Assembly: GCA_013397075.1 (NCBI GenBank)
Contig: VWZS01000910.1
Span: 3,851-67,850 of the forward strand
DNA from: Rhabdornis inornatus
Lineage: Eukaryota; Chordata; Aves; Passeriformes; Rhabdornithidae
DNA length: 64,000 nucleotides
Reading direction: 5' to 3'
The position numbers and the translations under genes are program-made. Positions 11,201-21,800 of this stretch are shown here, one piece after another; position 1 is the stretch's first letter, and every line of letters starts with the position of its first letter. The notes under the pieces are model-generated. The model was not told the origin of the DNA. It searched no databases and saw only the letters and a list, made by a program, of their open reading frames with translations.

Positions 11201-14200
11201 TCTTGAAATATGGCTAAAAAACTAAAACATTTAACAGTTTATTTAAATTTTCTACTTGAGGCTTCTCACCTCCAAAAAATAGTAGGGCTTTGAAGACTAA
11301 AGGTTAAAAACCACTGGTATAAGGGCTTTAAGAAGTCTTTAAGACTTCTTAAGTACTATTCAGCTGATTGTGAATTCCTTCTAGGTAAGGAGAGCAAAAT
11401 ACTAATGTGGTGCCGGGTTGTGAAAACTAAAGAGTGTGAGTTTGTTGGCTTCTGATTCCTTCTGGAAAGGTGCTGTTCATATATTCACAGGTAGCAGCTG
11501 TAAAGTGCAGAGCTATCATTTTGTAGTAGAAGTTTCTCTAAAAGTAAACGTGACTGTGTGTAGAAGAGGGCAGACATTGTACTGTGTTGTAATGTAAAGT
11601 TAAACTTCAGCGTCCAAGACTGCTCTGTTTTCACCTGGGTCCTGATGCCTCCTCTAGGAGCTCCTCTGTCTCAGATGTGGCTGTTAAATTTAGCAGTTCT
11701 CTCTTTCTCCAGGGATGCATTTGCAGAATCTCCCCAAGCTTTGAATCAGAGCTGTAAGGGATGACTGGTGTAGATCAGGTCTGTGTTGCCCAGAACCTTC
11801 TTAGGATGTGGACTTTTGCAAATAGAATGCTTATGTAAAATGTTGGTAAAATGTCTCTTTCAGAAAATAAATAGTTTTTGGTTTCCCGTATGAGCTGCTG
11901 AGTTACCCAGTAAGTTGTATTTTGTGAGCGTTACTGCAAAGTGACGAAAAAATTAACACAAATGTGGTTAAAATCCTAAGTGCTTGTCCTTTTAGGTATT
12001 AATTAATAATGGCTTTACTCCGGATAAAGAGGACTATGAATTCTGTGCCAAAGTGGAAGATATGGTGTTGCCATCACAAGGGTACTTTGGAATATCTGCA
12101 GCCACAGGGGGACTTGCAGGTAGGAAATGTTAAAAATTATGGCAAGTGCTGTGGGAACTTGCAAGGCTTGCAAGAGAGGTTGGTTGAGTGGTTGGGTTTT
12201 TACTGCTAGTGTTGATCCATAATACCAGTTTTTGACCATGATGACATAATTAATGCTCTTGCAGTCCCAAATTACTGATATGCTTATGATATGACTCCAG
12301 CTAAAGAATTTTCAGGTTTTCCTGACAAACCCCCTGTATAGTCTGATTCTCCACTGCACAAACTCTTGGGAGGATGCTGTTTTTTGAAGATACTTTGCAA
12401 GTGGAAGATTGGCTTGGGAATTACAGACATTTGTAAGGTGGTTTTATTTTGTTTGTTGAATACAGATGACCATGATGTGCTGTCATTTCTGACCTTCCAG
12501 CTGACTGAGCCTGGGAAGGAAGCAGTAAGCATTTTTATGCATGATTAATAAAATATTTTATTGTGCATGTTATTTTATGTCCAGCATCAGATAATGGTAT
12601 TTCCTCTTGAGTCACACATGGCATTCCTGTTTCACAATTTTGGCATGTAGCTGTGCCGTTATCTGGTTTAGAAAAATTAAATTAATATTGTAATGTTTCA
12701 GTAATATTGTCATTAATATTCTCAAGACCAGAATTCTGGAAGCACCACTCAAGCAACAAAACTCGTGATATTAAATCAAACCATGCGGTACTACAAAGTA
12801 CATTTTCTTTTGGAAGTGGGCAAATATGTGTTCTCACTTTCAATTTTCCCTACTTAGAGAATGATTCTGTACTGCTGTGCTGCCCTAAACCAAGACAACT
12901 GCTAAGCAGCATTTACCCTTGTAAAACTTGTTTTAATTTTCTATTGGGAAAATTTTGTATTTCATCTCCATGAGAATGTGTGGTTTTTCACCTTGGCTAA
13001 ATGTATGAATGTGCTGCAGTAATTTTGTTATATGTTCACATCTGAAATCTGAACAGCCTTGCTACAGTCAGTTGTGTTAAGAGTGGGGGAGAACATGAGA
13101 AAAATCTCACATGTGCCCTTCCCTCTAATAATGTTTTAAAGCCAACACCAGATGCAGAAATCCCTCAGAAAGACAAAGAGAAGTATCAAGAAGAGTTTGA
13201 ACACTTCCAGCAAGAATTGGATAAGAAGAAGGAAGAATTTCAAAGGGAGCATCCTGATGTACAAGGACAGCCAGGCAAGTTATTTGAGCTATTTTTCAGT
13301 TGTCCAGGAAAACATTTGTTTTCCAGGATGTCCAGAACTAGGGATACTCTGGCTGATCTTGCTAAGCTCCCACTGATGTTACTTACATTATTTTTAAATC
13401 TTTACTGTAATGTGTTTGCTGTTTCTAAAGTTATTCTGGTGATGCTTGGACTGAGAACAAAATGAATGGCTGGAAACGTGGTGGGAATTAGGAACAACAG
13501 AAGGGAGAGAAGGTCATGCATCCCTCTGTAAAGTGGTGATTAAGGAAACATGGCCTTTTTTCATTATTTAAAGGACATCTTTTTGGTCTGTTTCTGCACA
13601 TTCATAGAAAACGTTTTTAAAGGTGGGCTAGTGCATATCTTGGAACGTGTGCTTACCATGTAAAAGCTTTTTAAGGCTTGCTTAATGCTGGGCAGACAAG
13701 AACCTGATTATTTGAAAATATAATGGAAGCCATTTGTTGCTTCCGTGGATTTTAGTAGCTGTACGTGACTGCAAATACACTGGGAATGTACTTCGGGCAT
13801 CTAGACGTAAAATTTCAGGTTGGCATCTTTATTGCTCGGTGGTAAGTTATGACTGTTCTAAAGGTCCTATACGTTATTTTGATCTGCATTTCTGAGATAC
13901 AGTTCAGCCTTTCTGTGATAAGAAATAATCCCTTTGCCACAGAGTCTTTTGGACTTTGGGATGGTGAAGTTGTTGGAGAAGGTAGATAGATGTGAATATG
14001 TTAAGGGAGCAAGAAGAATGATCCAGTGCAACTTGTGAGGAATGTGCACATGCATGAGAACCCCCTGTGCTTTTCTGTTAGCAGCAGATGATGTTTTTGA
14101 AACCGTGAGTGATCGGGAGCTGAGGCAAATCTTTGAGGGGCAGAATCGAATTCATCTGGAAATCAAACAGCTTAACAGGCAACTGGACATGATTCTGGAT

Positions 14201-17200
14201 GAGCAGAGGAAATACGTCTCTGCAGTCACAGAGGAGATTGCCAAAAGAGGAGCTGGGTTTCCAGGTCAGCAGGGACAGGTAAATAAAATCCATGGTGATG
14301 CAGAGCCCAGCCTGGTTTCAGCAGTGGGATCCACTTATTTTTTCCAAGATATGTTGATCTTTTTCCTCCCCCTGCCCCTACCAGGTTTCCCAGCAAGAGA
14401 TAGAGACAGTTGTTAAAACCCAAGAAGAGGTCATTAGACAAGTAAAGGAAATAAGGTAAACACCTTCCAAATATTATGGCTGTGTTTTGAATTTTATGGT
14501 TTCCGTTTAAATCCTGTGTATTGTTTCAGTTTCATAAACTTGATGTTTGTGTCAGTTCCTTAGTGAAGACTCCCTGCATATATTTAATTTTTGTAATAAA
14601 TTCAGTTCATGCCCCAAGGATTGGTAAGCACCCTAATTTTGTAAAGAAATTTTAAAATTAAATTTTTTAAAAAGCATCTCTTTTTTATAATGAAATTCCA
14701 CTTCAACAGGTAAGTTCAGCCCCTTTGAAAACAATGAAGTAAAGCCCTTATCTTGAAGGTTCTATACTGCTAAAATAGATCTGTGAAGATGCTTGTGTTT
14801 GATGGGGATGTCTCAATAAGTCTTTTAAGATGTTTTATTGTTGCTGTCTTAATCAGGAATGGCTTTAAGCTGGTTTAGCCCTTCATTTGTAGCAGCTAAA
14901 GCATTCCTTACCTTATATTTAAAAAAAAAAAAGGAGAAAAACAATTCCTTCAGTCGTGCTTTTTCCCCCCCGTATTATTTTAAGGTCTGCTCTTGTGATT
15001 TATCTAAGTAGGTCAGTTTTTTGTAGAATGAAGATTAGTGTGCTTCCATTTTTGCACTTGTTCTTCCACAGAAGCTTTTATGTTAATATTCTTGACAAAT
15101 CTTTATACCTTGCAAGCAAATTATATTTTCTTGTTAACATTGGCAGTCTGCCCTTTTAGTGACTACTTACCAGCTCGGAGTTTGCGTAACTGCATCTTAA
15201 TACCTTTCTTAGATTAAAGAAATGCTTTATTTAGAGAGAGAAATAAACAGGCCCTCAGTGCATCACTTGTCATCCCACAGGAAAAGGACTTAGGGGCCGA
15301 GTAATTTTCTTGGAAGACTGTGGATTTCTTAATCACCTGATTACCAAAGAATCTTGCATGTTCCTACAATAGAAACTGTCAGCAGGGTGTTATTAATGCA
15401 ACAGTCAATATAAATTCCATTTGATACAGCCCGTGTCTATTAAGGGAAGTTATTTTGCTCTTAACAAAGACTGGATCAGTCTGGGGGAAGGTGGGTGTGC
15501 AGGTTTCTGTTCATTATGTAGAGATGGTTCTGTTAGGAGGGAGAAGAACCAAGTGAGTGTCCCACTTGTGTTGTAACACAGTGAGGTGTATGGAAAGACA
15601 GAATTACTCTCAGTGGTTATTAAGCAGTGGGCATGTAGGCTTATTTAAGGTAAAACATTCCAGTGACACATTTACTTCTAAAATATATTATTACGACACT
15701 AATTGCAAGTCCAGGAAAATGAAAAATTGCTGACCACTCTACAGAGAGCTAGGAGTGCTGCATGGAAGCACTGAAGTACACTCCCATCTGAACCAAGTGG
15801 AAAGTTTTAAGTAAATCAAAAAGAAATCCAAAGGCATACATTTTGATTGTCTATTCTGTTAATAATGAAAAGATTATCATTCACATCATAAATATTTTAG
15901 CTTTAGAATAATCCTCTTTGCAACTCAAAAGAAACAACACAGTAGGGGAAAATTATATAAACATATTGATTAAAGATTTTTTTGCTCATTGACTAGTTTA
16001 CCTCAAACCAAATTAGTTATGAAACCTCAGCTTTTTCTGGATTTAATTTCATTTGTTGTAGAAGCAAAATGAATTCACAATAGCACAATATTAAGTATTA
16101 TGACAATGCATACGGGAATTGAGTTCCTCATATAAATGGTAATCATGAAACAAGGATGTATCTAAATCTTTTCTTATCCCTAAAGCCTCTCCCTTGTTTT
16201 TATTTCTTACATGACAGCTTTTATTTGTTTGTTTGTTTATTTATTTATTTTTCAAACTACTTTTGGGTTTCTTCAAAGATTGCATTAAACTCTGCTGATC
16301 CTAAAGCCTTGGCAGGCGCCTCAGACAGAACTCTTGTTGTATGGCCCTCATCAGTCAGGCAGGCAAAGCAGATGTCTGGCAACAGAATATTTGCTAGTTC
16401 TTATTCTCAGCGTGACTGAGAGATGGAGCACTCTACAAATGGCAACTGTCTACACAATTAACTATTTTTAAAAATCGCAGTTTGACTAAAGGATTATTTC
16501 TTGAGAGGTGTTCTTGAAAGCTAGTAAAATTTGCTGCCTTTTGGTGCCACTATATATTTCAGCCTAATTCTAATGAACTAAAAGCTGTCCAGAATAACTG
16601 CTGTTTGTAGAAAAGCTGGTGTGTGTCGAAAGCTGGTTTGTTATTTGTCTTGTTTCAGAAGTTCTGTGACTGATGCTCTGAGATCCATCAGTGGGGCTCA
16701 ACATGCTGGCTCTGCTGGAGTCTATGAAACAACTCAGCACTTCAATGACATCAAAGAACACCTTCATGTAGTCAAGAGGGACATAGAGCATTTAGTACAA
16801 CGCAACATGGTAATTTATGTGCTGGGAGTGTAAAGCATGAGTGTAACACAGCTTTCTTTGGCTGTAAGTGAAAAGCTAGGATGAGCCAGCATGCAATTTA
16901 GGGAGCAATTAATCCTTCATTAAGCTGCTTCGCTAAAACTATGCTGCCTTGACCTAACTGCATGATCTGGGTCTTGATGAGAAGTTTTGCACAAAGAGCA
17001 TGATTTTTAGTCTAATTTCCTGTGGAAACAAGGTCAAGCAATTAGGTTTTCTGGGTGCTTTTATTTTTTTTGTGTTTGTCCCCCTACTTAACAGCTCTAT
17101 ATAGAGGAGATTCTATGGTGCTTCTGCACACAAGGGAGAGTTTTAATCAGGGGAAACTCAGGCAGTCTCTGCTTAAGGCTTCTTAATGTAAAAAAATGGC

Positions 17201-18691
17201 TGTGTTCACATTCAGGAGTACCTTAGTCTAGCCTAGGTAGCAATTAAGCTGAATTAGCTTATGATCCATAGAAGGTCCTCGATTAATTTACCATACTTAT
17301 GTATTCTTTCCCATATAACCCTCAATTTAACATCAGGCAATTTGTCTGAGAAATGTAAAGGTGGAAGGGGAGAATGAGATGAGGAGTAAGATTATTTTTC
17401 AGAGTACTGTCATTTCTCTCCATTTTCTGCTTGTGCTCTGATATTTACATCATATTGCAAAGCCCTGTTTTGTAAGTCTTTTGATGGGATGTCTTATTTG
17501 CTCTTTTCTTGATTTTTAGCCATCCAGTGAGAAACAAAAGTGTCCAGAGTTGCCACCATTTCCATCCTGCTTATCTACAATGCATTTCTTCATATTCGTG
17601 GCAGTGCAAACTGTGTTATTCATTGGTTATGTCATGTATAGGTAAGTCCTGTGTGGCTTAAAGACAGCAGGGCAGATGGTTTTAGGACTGCTGACTGATA
17701 ATGCCATTGGGTATCATTGTGTTAATCTTGTTAAAACAAGCAATCATTCAGATTGGAAGAGACCTTGGGAGGTCTTCAGTTCAATCTTCTGCTCGGAATG
17801 GGGTCCACACTGGATTCAGAATTGGGATTTAAACTGGTCAGGTCTTCAAAACCTCTAAGAATGCAAAATTTACCACTGTCCCAGAACCCACCGGAAATGT
17901 TGAATTATCATAATGAAGTTCGCTTTGTTCTACCTCCACTGACCCACCATGTATCAAGTGGGAACCTGACCTATATAAATTTTCAACCTGACTGTTGCTT
18001 CTTCTTTTTTTTTTTCCTTCTCTTTTTCATCTAAGCTAATTGGGATGGTCTTTCTGTTCTCTTCCCCCTCATTGTGATGTCATAATGTTGAAATCCTATT
18101 TGCATTGATGAAAAGGACTACCTCCATGCTTGGTAGTCTTTTTGCCATCAGCTGGAATGGTGATTTCCAGGACAAACAGTTCTTTGTGATGCATCTGTAA
18201 TTCCAGCAGCTGGATGTGGTTGATCCACAGTGTCTGAAGGGAAAAGGAAATCCCACTGAAAGTCAGTTTTTTCCCTGCTTAGTTGCGTAGGTTTCCTTTT
18301 CTAATATGATATTTAGGCCTATCAGATGATAAGAAGCTTCAGAAAATGTTCAGGAGTATTTTAAAAGTCAGTTTGTTTGTTGCTTTGTTGTTTCTGGCTT
18401 GTGTCCAGAATGTGCGGTTGTTTGTTTTTTTTTCCTTTTGTGTCTGATGCAAAATTGGAACTACAGTGATGCTACCCATGTCTTTGTGAATAGAAAAAAT
18501 TATGTTCTCTTCCTGTGATATGACTTATATTTTCTCTAAGTCTTTATTGATAAGGAATGGAATCTTCTAATCCTCAAATAAATGAGCATTTAAAGCAGTT
18601 AGCTAGTTTCAAATTAAAAAGACTTGAAGAATTCTTTTCTGCCTTTTCTTTCAGGAGCCAACAAGAAGCAGCAGCCAAAAAGTTCTTTTGA
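8116..18691 (+). CDS. LMAN1: LMAN1 / ERGIC-53, mannose-binding cargo receptor (13 coding exons, 499 aa)
   Basis: ERGIC-53 is a type I membrane L-type lectin that cycles between ER and ER-Golgi intermediate compartment and, with MCFD2, exports glycoproteins such as coagulation factors V and VIII. Exons: 8116-8299, 9124-9278, 9362-9469, 9926-9987, 10714-10813, 11996-12119, 12466-12524, 13142-13274, 14085-14278, 14385-14455, 16659-16809, 17520-17641, 18655-18691, summing to 1500 nt with every phase consistent. The product has a signal peptide (about 1-21), a lectin domain (about 34-257), coiled coils (about 274-445), cysteines C455 and C464 matching the human oligomerising pair, a membrane span (about 468-487) and the C-terminal KKFF ER-recycling/export signal. 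Ligand residues D111, N146, H168 and D171 correspond to human D121, N156, H178 and D181. The start was chosen by signal-peptide position and YY1/Kozak context. Length is close to human (510 aa). Confidence 0.97.
8864..8921 (+). repeat. Triplicated 17-mer in LMAN1 intron 1
   Basis: TTACTTAATTCTTAAAT occurs at 8864-8880, 8884-8900 and 8905-8921 with 3-4-bp spacers, a small tandem duplication. No function is apparent. Confidence 0.95.
9124..9278 (+). CDS. LMAN1: LMAN1 coding exon 2 (lectin domain, D111)
   Basis: Acceptor TTTCTAG precedes 9124 and donor GTAGGA begins at 9279. It encodes residues 62-113, including the RGRIGADGL strand with the carbohydrate-contacting aspartate D111. Confidence 0.95.
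9362..9469 (+). CDS. LMAN1: LMAN1 coding exon 3 (lectin domain, N146)
   Basis: Residues 114-149, exactly 36 codons in phase 0. It holds WNGVGIFFDSFDND, with the calcium-ligand region and N146. Acceptor TTCATAG; donor GTTGGT at 9470. Confidence 0.95.
9926..9987 (+). CDS. LMAN1: LMAN1 coding exon 4 (lectin domain, H168)
   Basis: A 62-nt exon encoding residues 150-169 plus two bases of N170. It contains the YDHQN motif with H168. Acceptor TCCCTAG; donor GTAAGT. Confidence 0.94.
10714..10813 (+). CDS. LMAN1: LMAN1 coding exon 5 (D171, C180)
   Basis: Encodes N170-T203 with D171 and C180, the latter matching one half of the lectin-domain disulphide (human C190). Acceptor TGCACAG; donor GTAAGT. 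Confidence 0.95.
11996..12119 (+). CDS. LMAN1: LMAN1 coding exon 6 (C220)
   Basis: Encodes residues 204-244 plus one base, including NNGFTP and C220 (human C230) and the ISAATGGLA strand that closes the lectin fold. Acceptor TTTTAG; donor GTAGGA. Confidence 0.95.
12466..12524 (+). CDS. LMAN1: LMAN1 coding exon 7 (end of lectin domain)
   Basis: A 59-nt exon encoding residues 245-264, DDHDVLSFLTFQL and the start of the linker. Acceptor AATACAG; donor GTAAGC. Confidence 0.94.
13142..13274 (+). CDS. LMAN1: LMAN1 coding exon 8 (coiled coil; non-canonical GC donor)
   Basis: Encodes residues 265-308 plus one base; the KEKYQEEFEHFQQELDKKKE segment is coiled coil. The only donor that keeps frame is CCAG|GCAAGT, a GC-AG intron with otherwise perfect donor consensus. 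No GT near it gives the conserved protein. Confidence 0.92.
14085..14278 (+). CDS. LMAN1: LMAN1 coding exon 9 (coiled coil)
   Basis: Encodes A309-Q373, including EGQNRIHLEIKQLNRQL. The acceptor is a tandem TTAGCAGCAG. Starting at 14085 reproduces the human residue count (QPA followed by two acidic residues); 14082 would add one alanine and 14088 would remove one codon, both in frame. Confidence 0.88.
14385..14455 (+). CDS. LMAN1: LMAN1 coding exon 10
   Basis: A 71-nt exon encoding residues 374-396 plus two bases, the coiled-coil segment ETVVKTQEEVIRQVKEI. Acceptor CTACCAG; donor GTAAAC. Confidence 0.93.
16659..16809 (+). CDS. LMAN1: LMAN1 coding exon 11
   Basis: Encodes residues 397-447 with YETTQHFNDIKEHLHVVKRD, the membrane-proximal stalk. 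Acceptor TGTTTCAG; donor GTAATT. It has one glycine fewer than human in the GSAG-VYETT turn. Confidence 0.95.
17520..17641 (+). CDS. LMAN1: LMAN1 coding exon 12 (oligomerising cysteines, membrane span)
   Basis: Encodes residues 448 to about 488. C455 and C464 flank PELPPFPS, and the span FFIFVAVQTVLFIGYVMY follows. Acceptor TTTTTAG; donor GTAAGT. Confidence 0.95.
17739..18010 (-). mobile_element. CR1-like LINE fragment in LMAN1 intron 12
   Basis: The left edge reads ATTGGAAGAGACCTTGGGAGG, then a GTTCAATC...TGCTC-like run, later CCACTGACCCACC. This matches the layout of the reverse complement of an avian CR1 3' region (GGAAGGGACC...TCATCTAGTCCAA...). It is diverged and therefore old. The right boundary is approximate. 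Confidence 0.6.
18655..18691 (+). CDS. LMAN1: LMAN1 coding exon 13 (KKFF tail) and stop
   Basis: A 37-nt coding end giving SQQEAAAKKFF and a TGA stop. KKFF combines the dilysine COPI retrieval signal and the diphenylalanine COPII exit signal. Confidence 0.95.
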
Positions 18692-18815
18692 TGACCTATT
18701 CCGTTTGTGTGTACATAACAGCAGTCTGTATGCACAGAAAATTCTACACTTCTGTAAATGAGGGAAATTTTAGTGTTGGATATACTTCAATATTATAAAT
18801 TATTGAATTTTGCTA

Positions 18816-18821
18816 AATAAA
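18816..18821 (+). terminator. LMAN1: LMAN1 polyadenylation signal
   Basis: AATAAA lies 125 bp after the stop codon. Further AATAAA words, such as 19907-19912, could support longer 3' UTRs. Confidence 0.7.
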
Positions 18822-18839
18822 ATGAGTTCTCATTTAAAG

Positions 18840-21800
18840 TCTTGATGCTAAAAGCAGGGAGCAAATGCTGGATGGGGGAAGACTGTGCAGGACCTATCTA
18901 GGTCTGTATTTTCAGCTGACTTTTTCATAAATACTGAAATGCAAACTCCCCATTCTTCTGCTGTTGTTAAGATTCTGGAGGAGGAGTTGGAACACCCAGG
19001 CTTGGTGTTTGTTCAGAGTGTGAGTTGCAGAGGGATGATTTGTACAGAAAACTTGCTACTAAGTGTCCTGACATAGCAGTTAAAAAAAATAAAAGAAAAA
19101 GAAGGTAAAAAAAATCCCAAACCTCAAAGAGCCATTCTTCTGTGGGATTTGTTGTTTTTTTGGCGGGCAAAAATTTATTATAAATATTTTATTTGTTTAC
19201 CACTTGTATCTAACAGTATAAGAATATTTTGGTTAGTTCTTATTTAAACAGTTTTTAATATGTGGACACAAAGGCCTTTAAGATCCTGACTCTTGATACC
19301 TGATGTAAAAAGCCAATTATACAGAACATGCAAAGAAAGGCTTCTCTCCCTGTTTTGCAGTTTGATTTTGGGCAGTGAGAAAAGATGTGATAAAGTAGTT
19401 TCTTCAAGTATATTGTGGGACTGATTTCTTTTTTCATAGTTTCAAGTCTGTCTGTCATTTTTTTGGGAGATTTCTAGAACTTTTCCAGCAAAGATGATTG
19501 CTTTATCCATCTTCCAATCTGATTGTATCAAGGATATGTTTAGTGTGTGAATTTGTCTTTACTTTTCTAAAGCTATCTTGTGTCTTTCATTATCAAGTAC
19601 AGATGCTTTGATTTAAATCTTGACATGGTGAGTATTGTGAAGTGCAGGTATTGAGTGTTAACCCATTTCTTCACAAACTTGCTTCAGACATGTTTGTTAA
19701 TCTGTGGAACCAGTATTTTGTGTCAATTCCTGCTTGGATATCAAAAGCATGAGACTGTACATGTGATTATGATTTTTTTATCAAGTGAACATTTGCTTCA
19801 GGAAAGAAAGAAAGCAGAGGGCCCAACTTCAGAATGTGAAATTAATTAATTTTGCCTTGTTTACGTATCTGTGGTAACTTTGTCCTTGAGTTTTATGTAG
19901 AATTAGAATAAATATTTCTGTGGTTTCCTAAATTCTATAAAATACACAAATGCATCAGGATGTTTCACTTAGAAGTGTTAATTTGTTTGTCTGAATCCGC
20001 AAAAATTATCTGTAATATGACTACTCCTATTGCATTTCTACAGTCTGCTCCCTTGGAGTGCAACATGCTGCCAAATTCACTATAATGAAGAACACTTCAG
20101 TATTGTGCCTGTCAGTTTGGAGAAATGATAAATCTATGCAATATATTTTGTTATTTCAAATACAGTGTCCAAAAAGTGAATGTCTGTGCTACACTAAGGA
20201 AATGACACTGGCTAAACACCAATTAACGCATCTGCAGTATGGAGGATACTGCAAGTGATATAGCTTTATAGATTGATGTCTAAATTTGGGCAGGTTTTGC
20301 TGTACTAATGAGGTAAACTACTGCCTCAGGCTAATCAATGAATAAACAACTTTTCAGATAAAGCAGAATAACACGTTGGAATTTATCTCTTCAGTTCTTT
20401 CAACACCAGCAAATATTTCCAGGTGCCTTGAGTCTAAGCTATTACAACTGTGACTCTTGTAATGAAGCTTAATATATTTTCTTAAATGGTTCTGAAATTG
20501 TACAGCGGTGTTTCAGTTGCAGACCTTCTTGCATCAGTGCAATATCCAAACAGAACTCCTCCTCTCACAGCAGGCTTTGCAAAACCCCTTATGCTGAAAG
20601 TATTTTGATACATATCTGGCAGAATGAGGAGCAATTCTGATGTGTCCATTGGAATGAGATGAGGTTGGAATGGATTTTTGTTACTGTGAATTTACCCACC
20701 CATTCCTTTGATTTAAAGCTGGAGCAGCCCATATTTCTGTTTGTTTGGTTAGAAAGAAGAGCAGGTTGGGGGTGATGTCTAGAGGGAAATTTGAAGCCTA
20801 CAGTTTCCTCTTCAGGAGGAGACTGCTGGATCAGACATGTCTCGCTCATGCAGTGAGTAAACTTCTGTGGTAGGGAACAGAAGGTCTAACAGGGAGCACC
20901 AGGAAATGGGTAACTTTGCTTCATGATCCATTTCACAGTCATCTCACCTTGGAGCTTCCATAAGTCATTGAATCAAAAGAAAACTCCCAACTGCTCAGCT
21001 CAAATTTCGGCCTATGTGTTCTTGAAGTGATAGCAACAAATTAAGATTTTAAGAATATTTTTTAGTCAATGTAGCCTCCTGTTAGGTTTCTTTTAACAGT
21101 GACAGTGTGTTTGATTCTTATCCAGTAAGATTTCACAGCTAGGGGGAAAAGACACCTTGGAATGCAGTTGGACAATATTGGGGAGAACAAATTATATTTG
21201 AATTGTGGATAATAAGTGCAAGTATTTGGCAATGATAAGATAATGGGATTGTACTGGTGGGGGTTTATTAAACACATGGTCGCCCCTGAATCTTTCACAA
21301 GTCAAATGCACAATACGGTTTGTAAATGACCTGGTTTATGGTTTGTAAATTAACTGCTCTGATTTGTAACTTCTGTGGGAAGAAAATACGACCTTTCTCA
21401 ATGGATCAATTACTGTAACACCAAAAAGTGTCTACTGGGGTTTTTTTATTTATTTTAATTCAAACAGCTGACAGTTTCGTGTTTGTTTCTGACTGATGTA
21501 AATTGATACTTGGAGTTCAGAGATAACCTTATTTGAATAAAGGTGCATATTTTTAGTAAGCCTTTTTCTTTTCATTTGGTACATATCCATGAAATCTAAG
21601 CAAGTGTATTTGGAACATTCTTTACCCTCAGTTCAGAGTCAGAACACTTACAGACCTGGGTCCCCAGTTCTACCTTATACTGGGGAGTTAATGGCATTCT
21701 GAGTTTTAATTCCCTCTTTGACTGTCATCTTTCCCCAGCCAGGAGCAAGTTTTTTAGCAATGGAGGAGAGGAATCTTGAATTTAATCTATTCAAGTTGAC

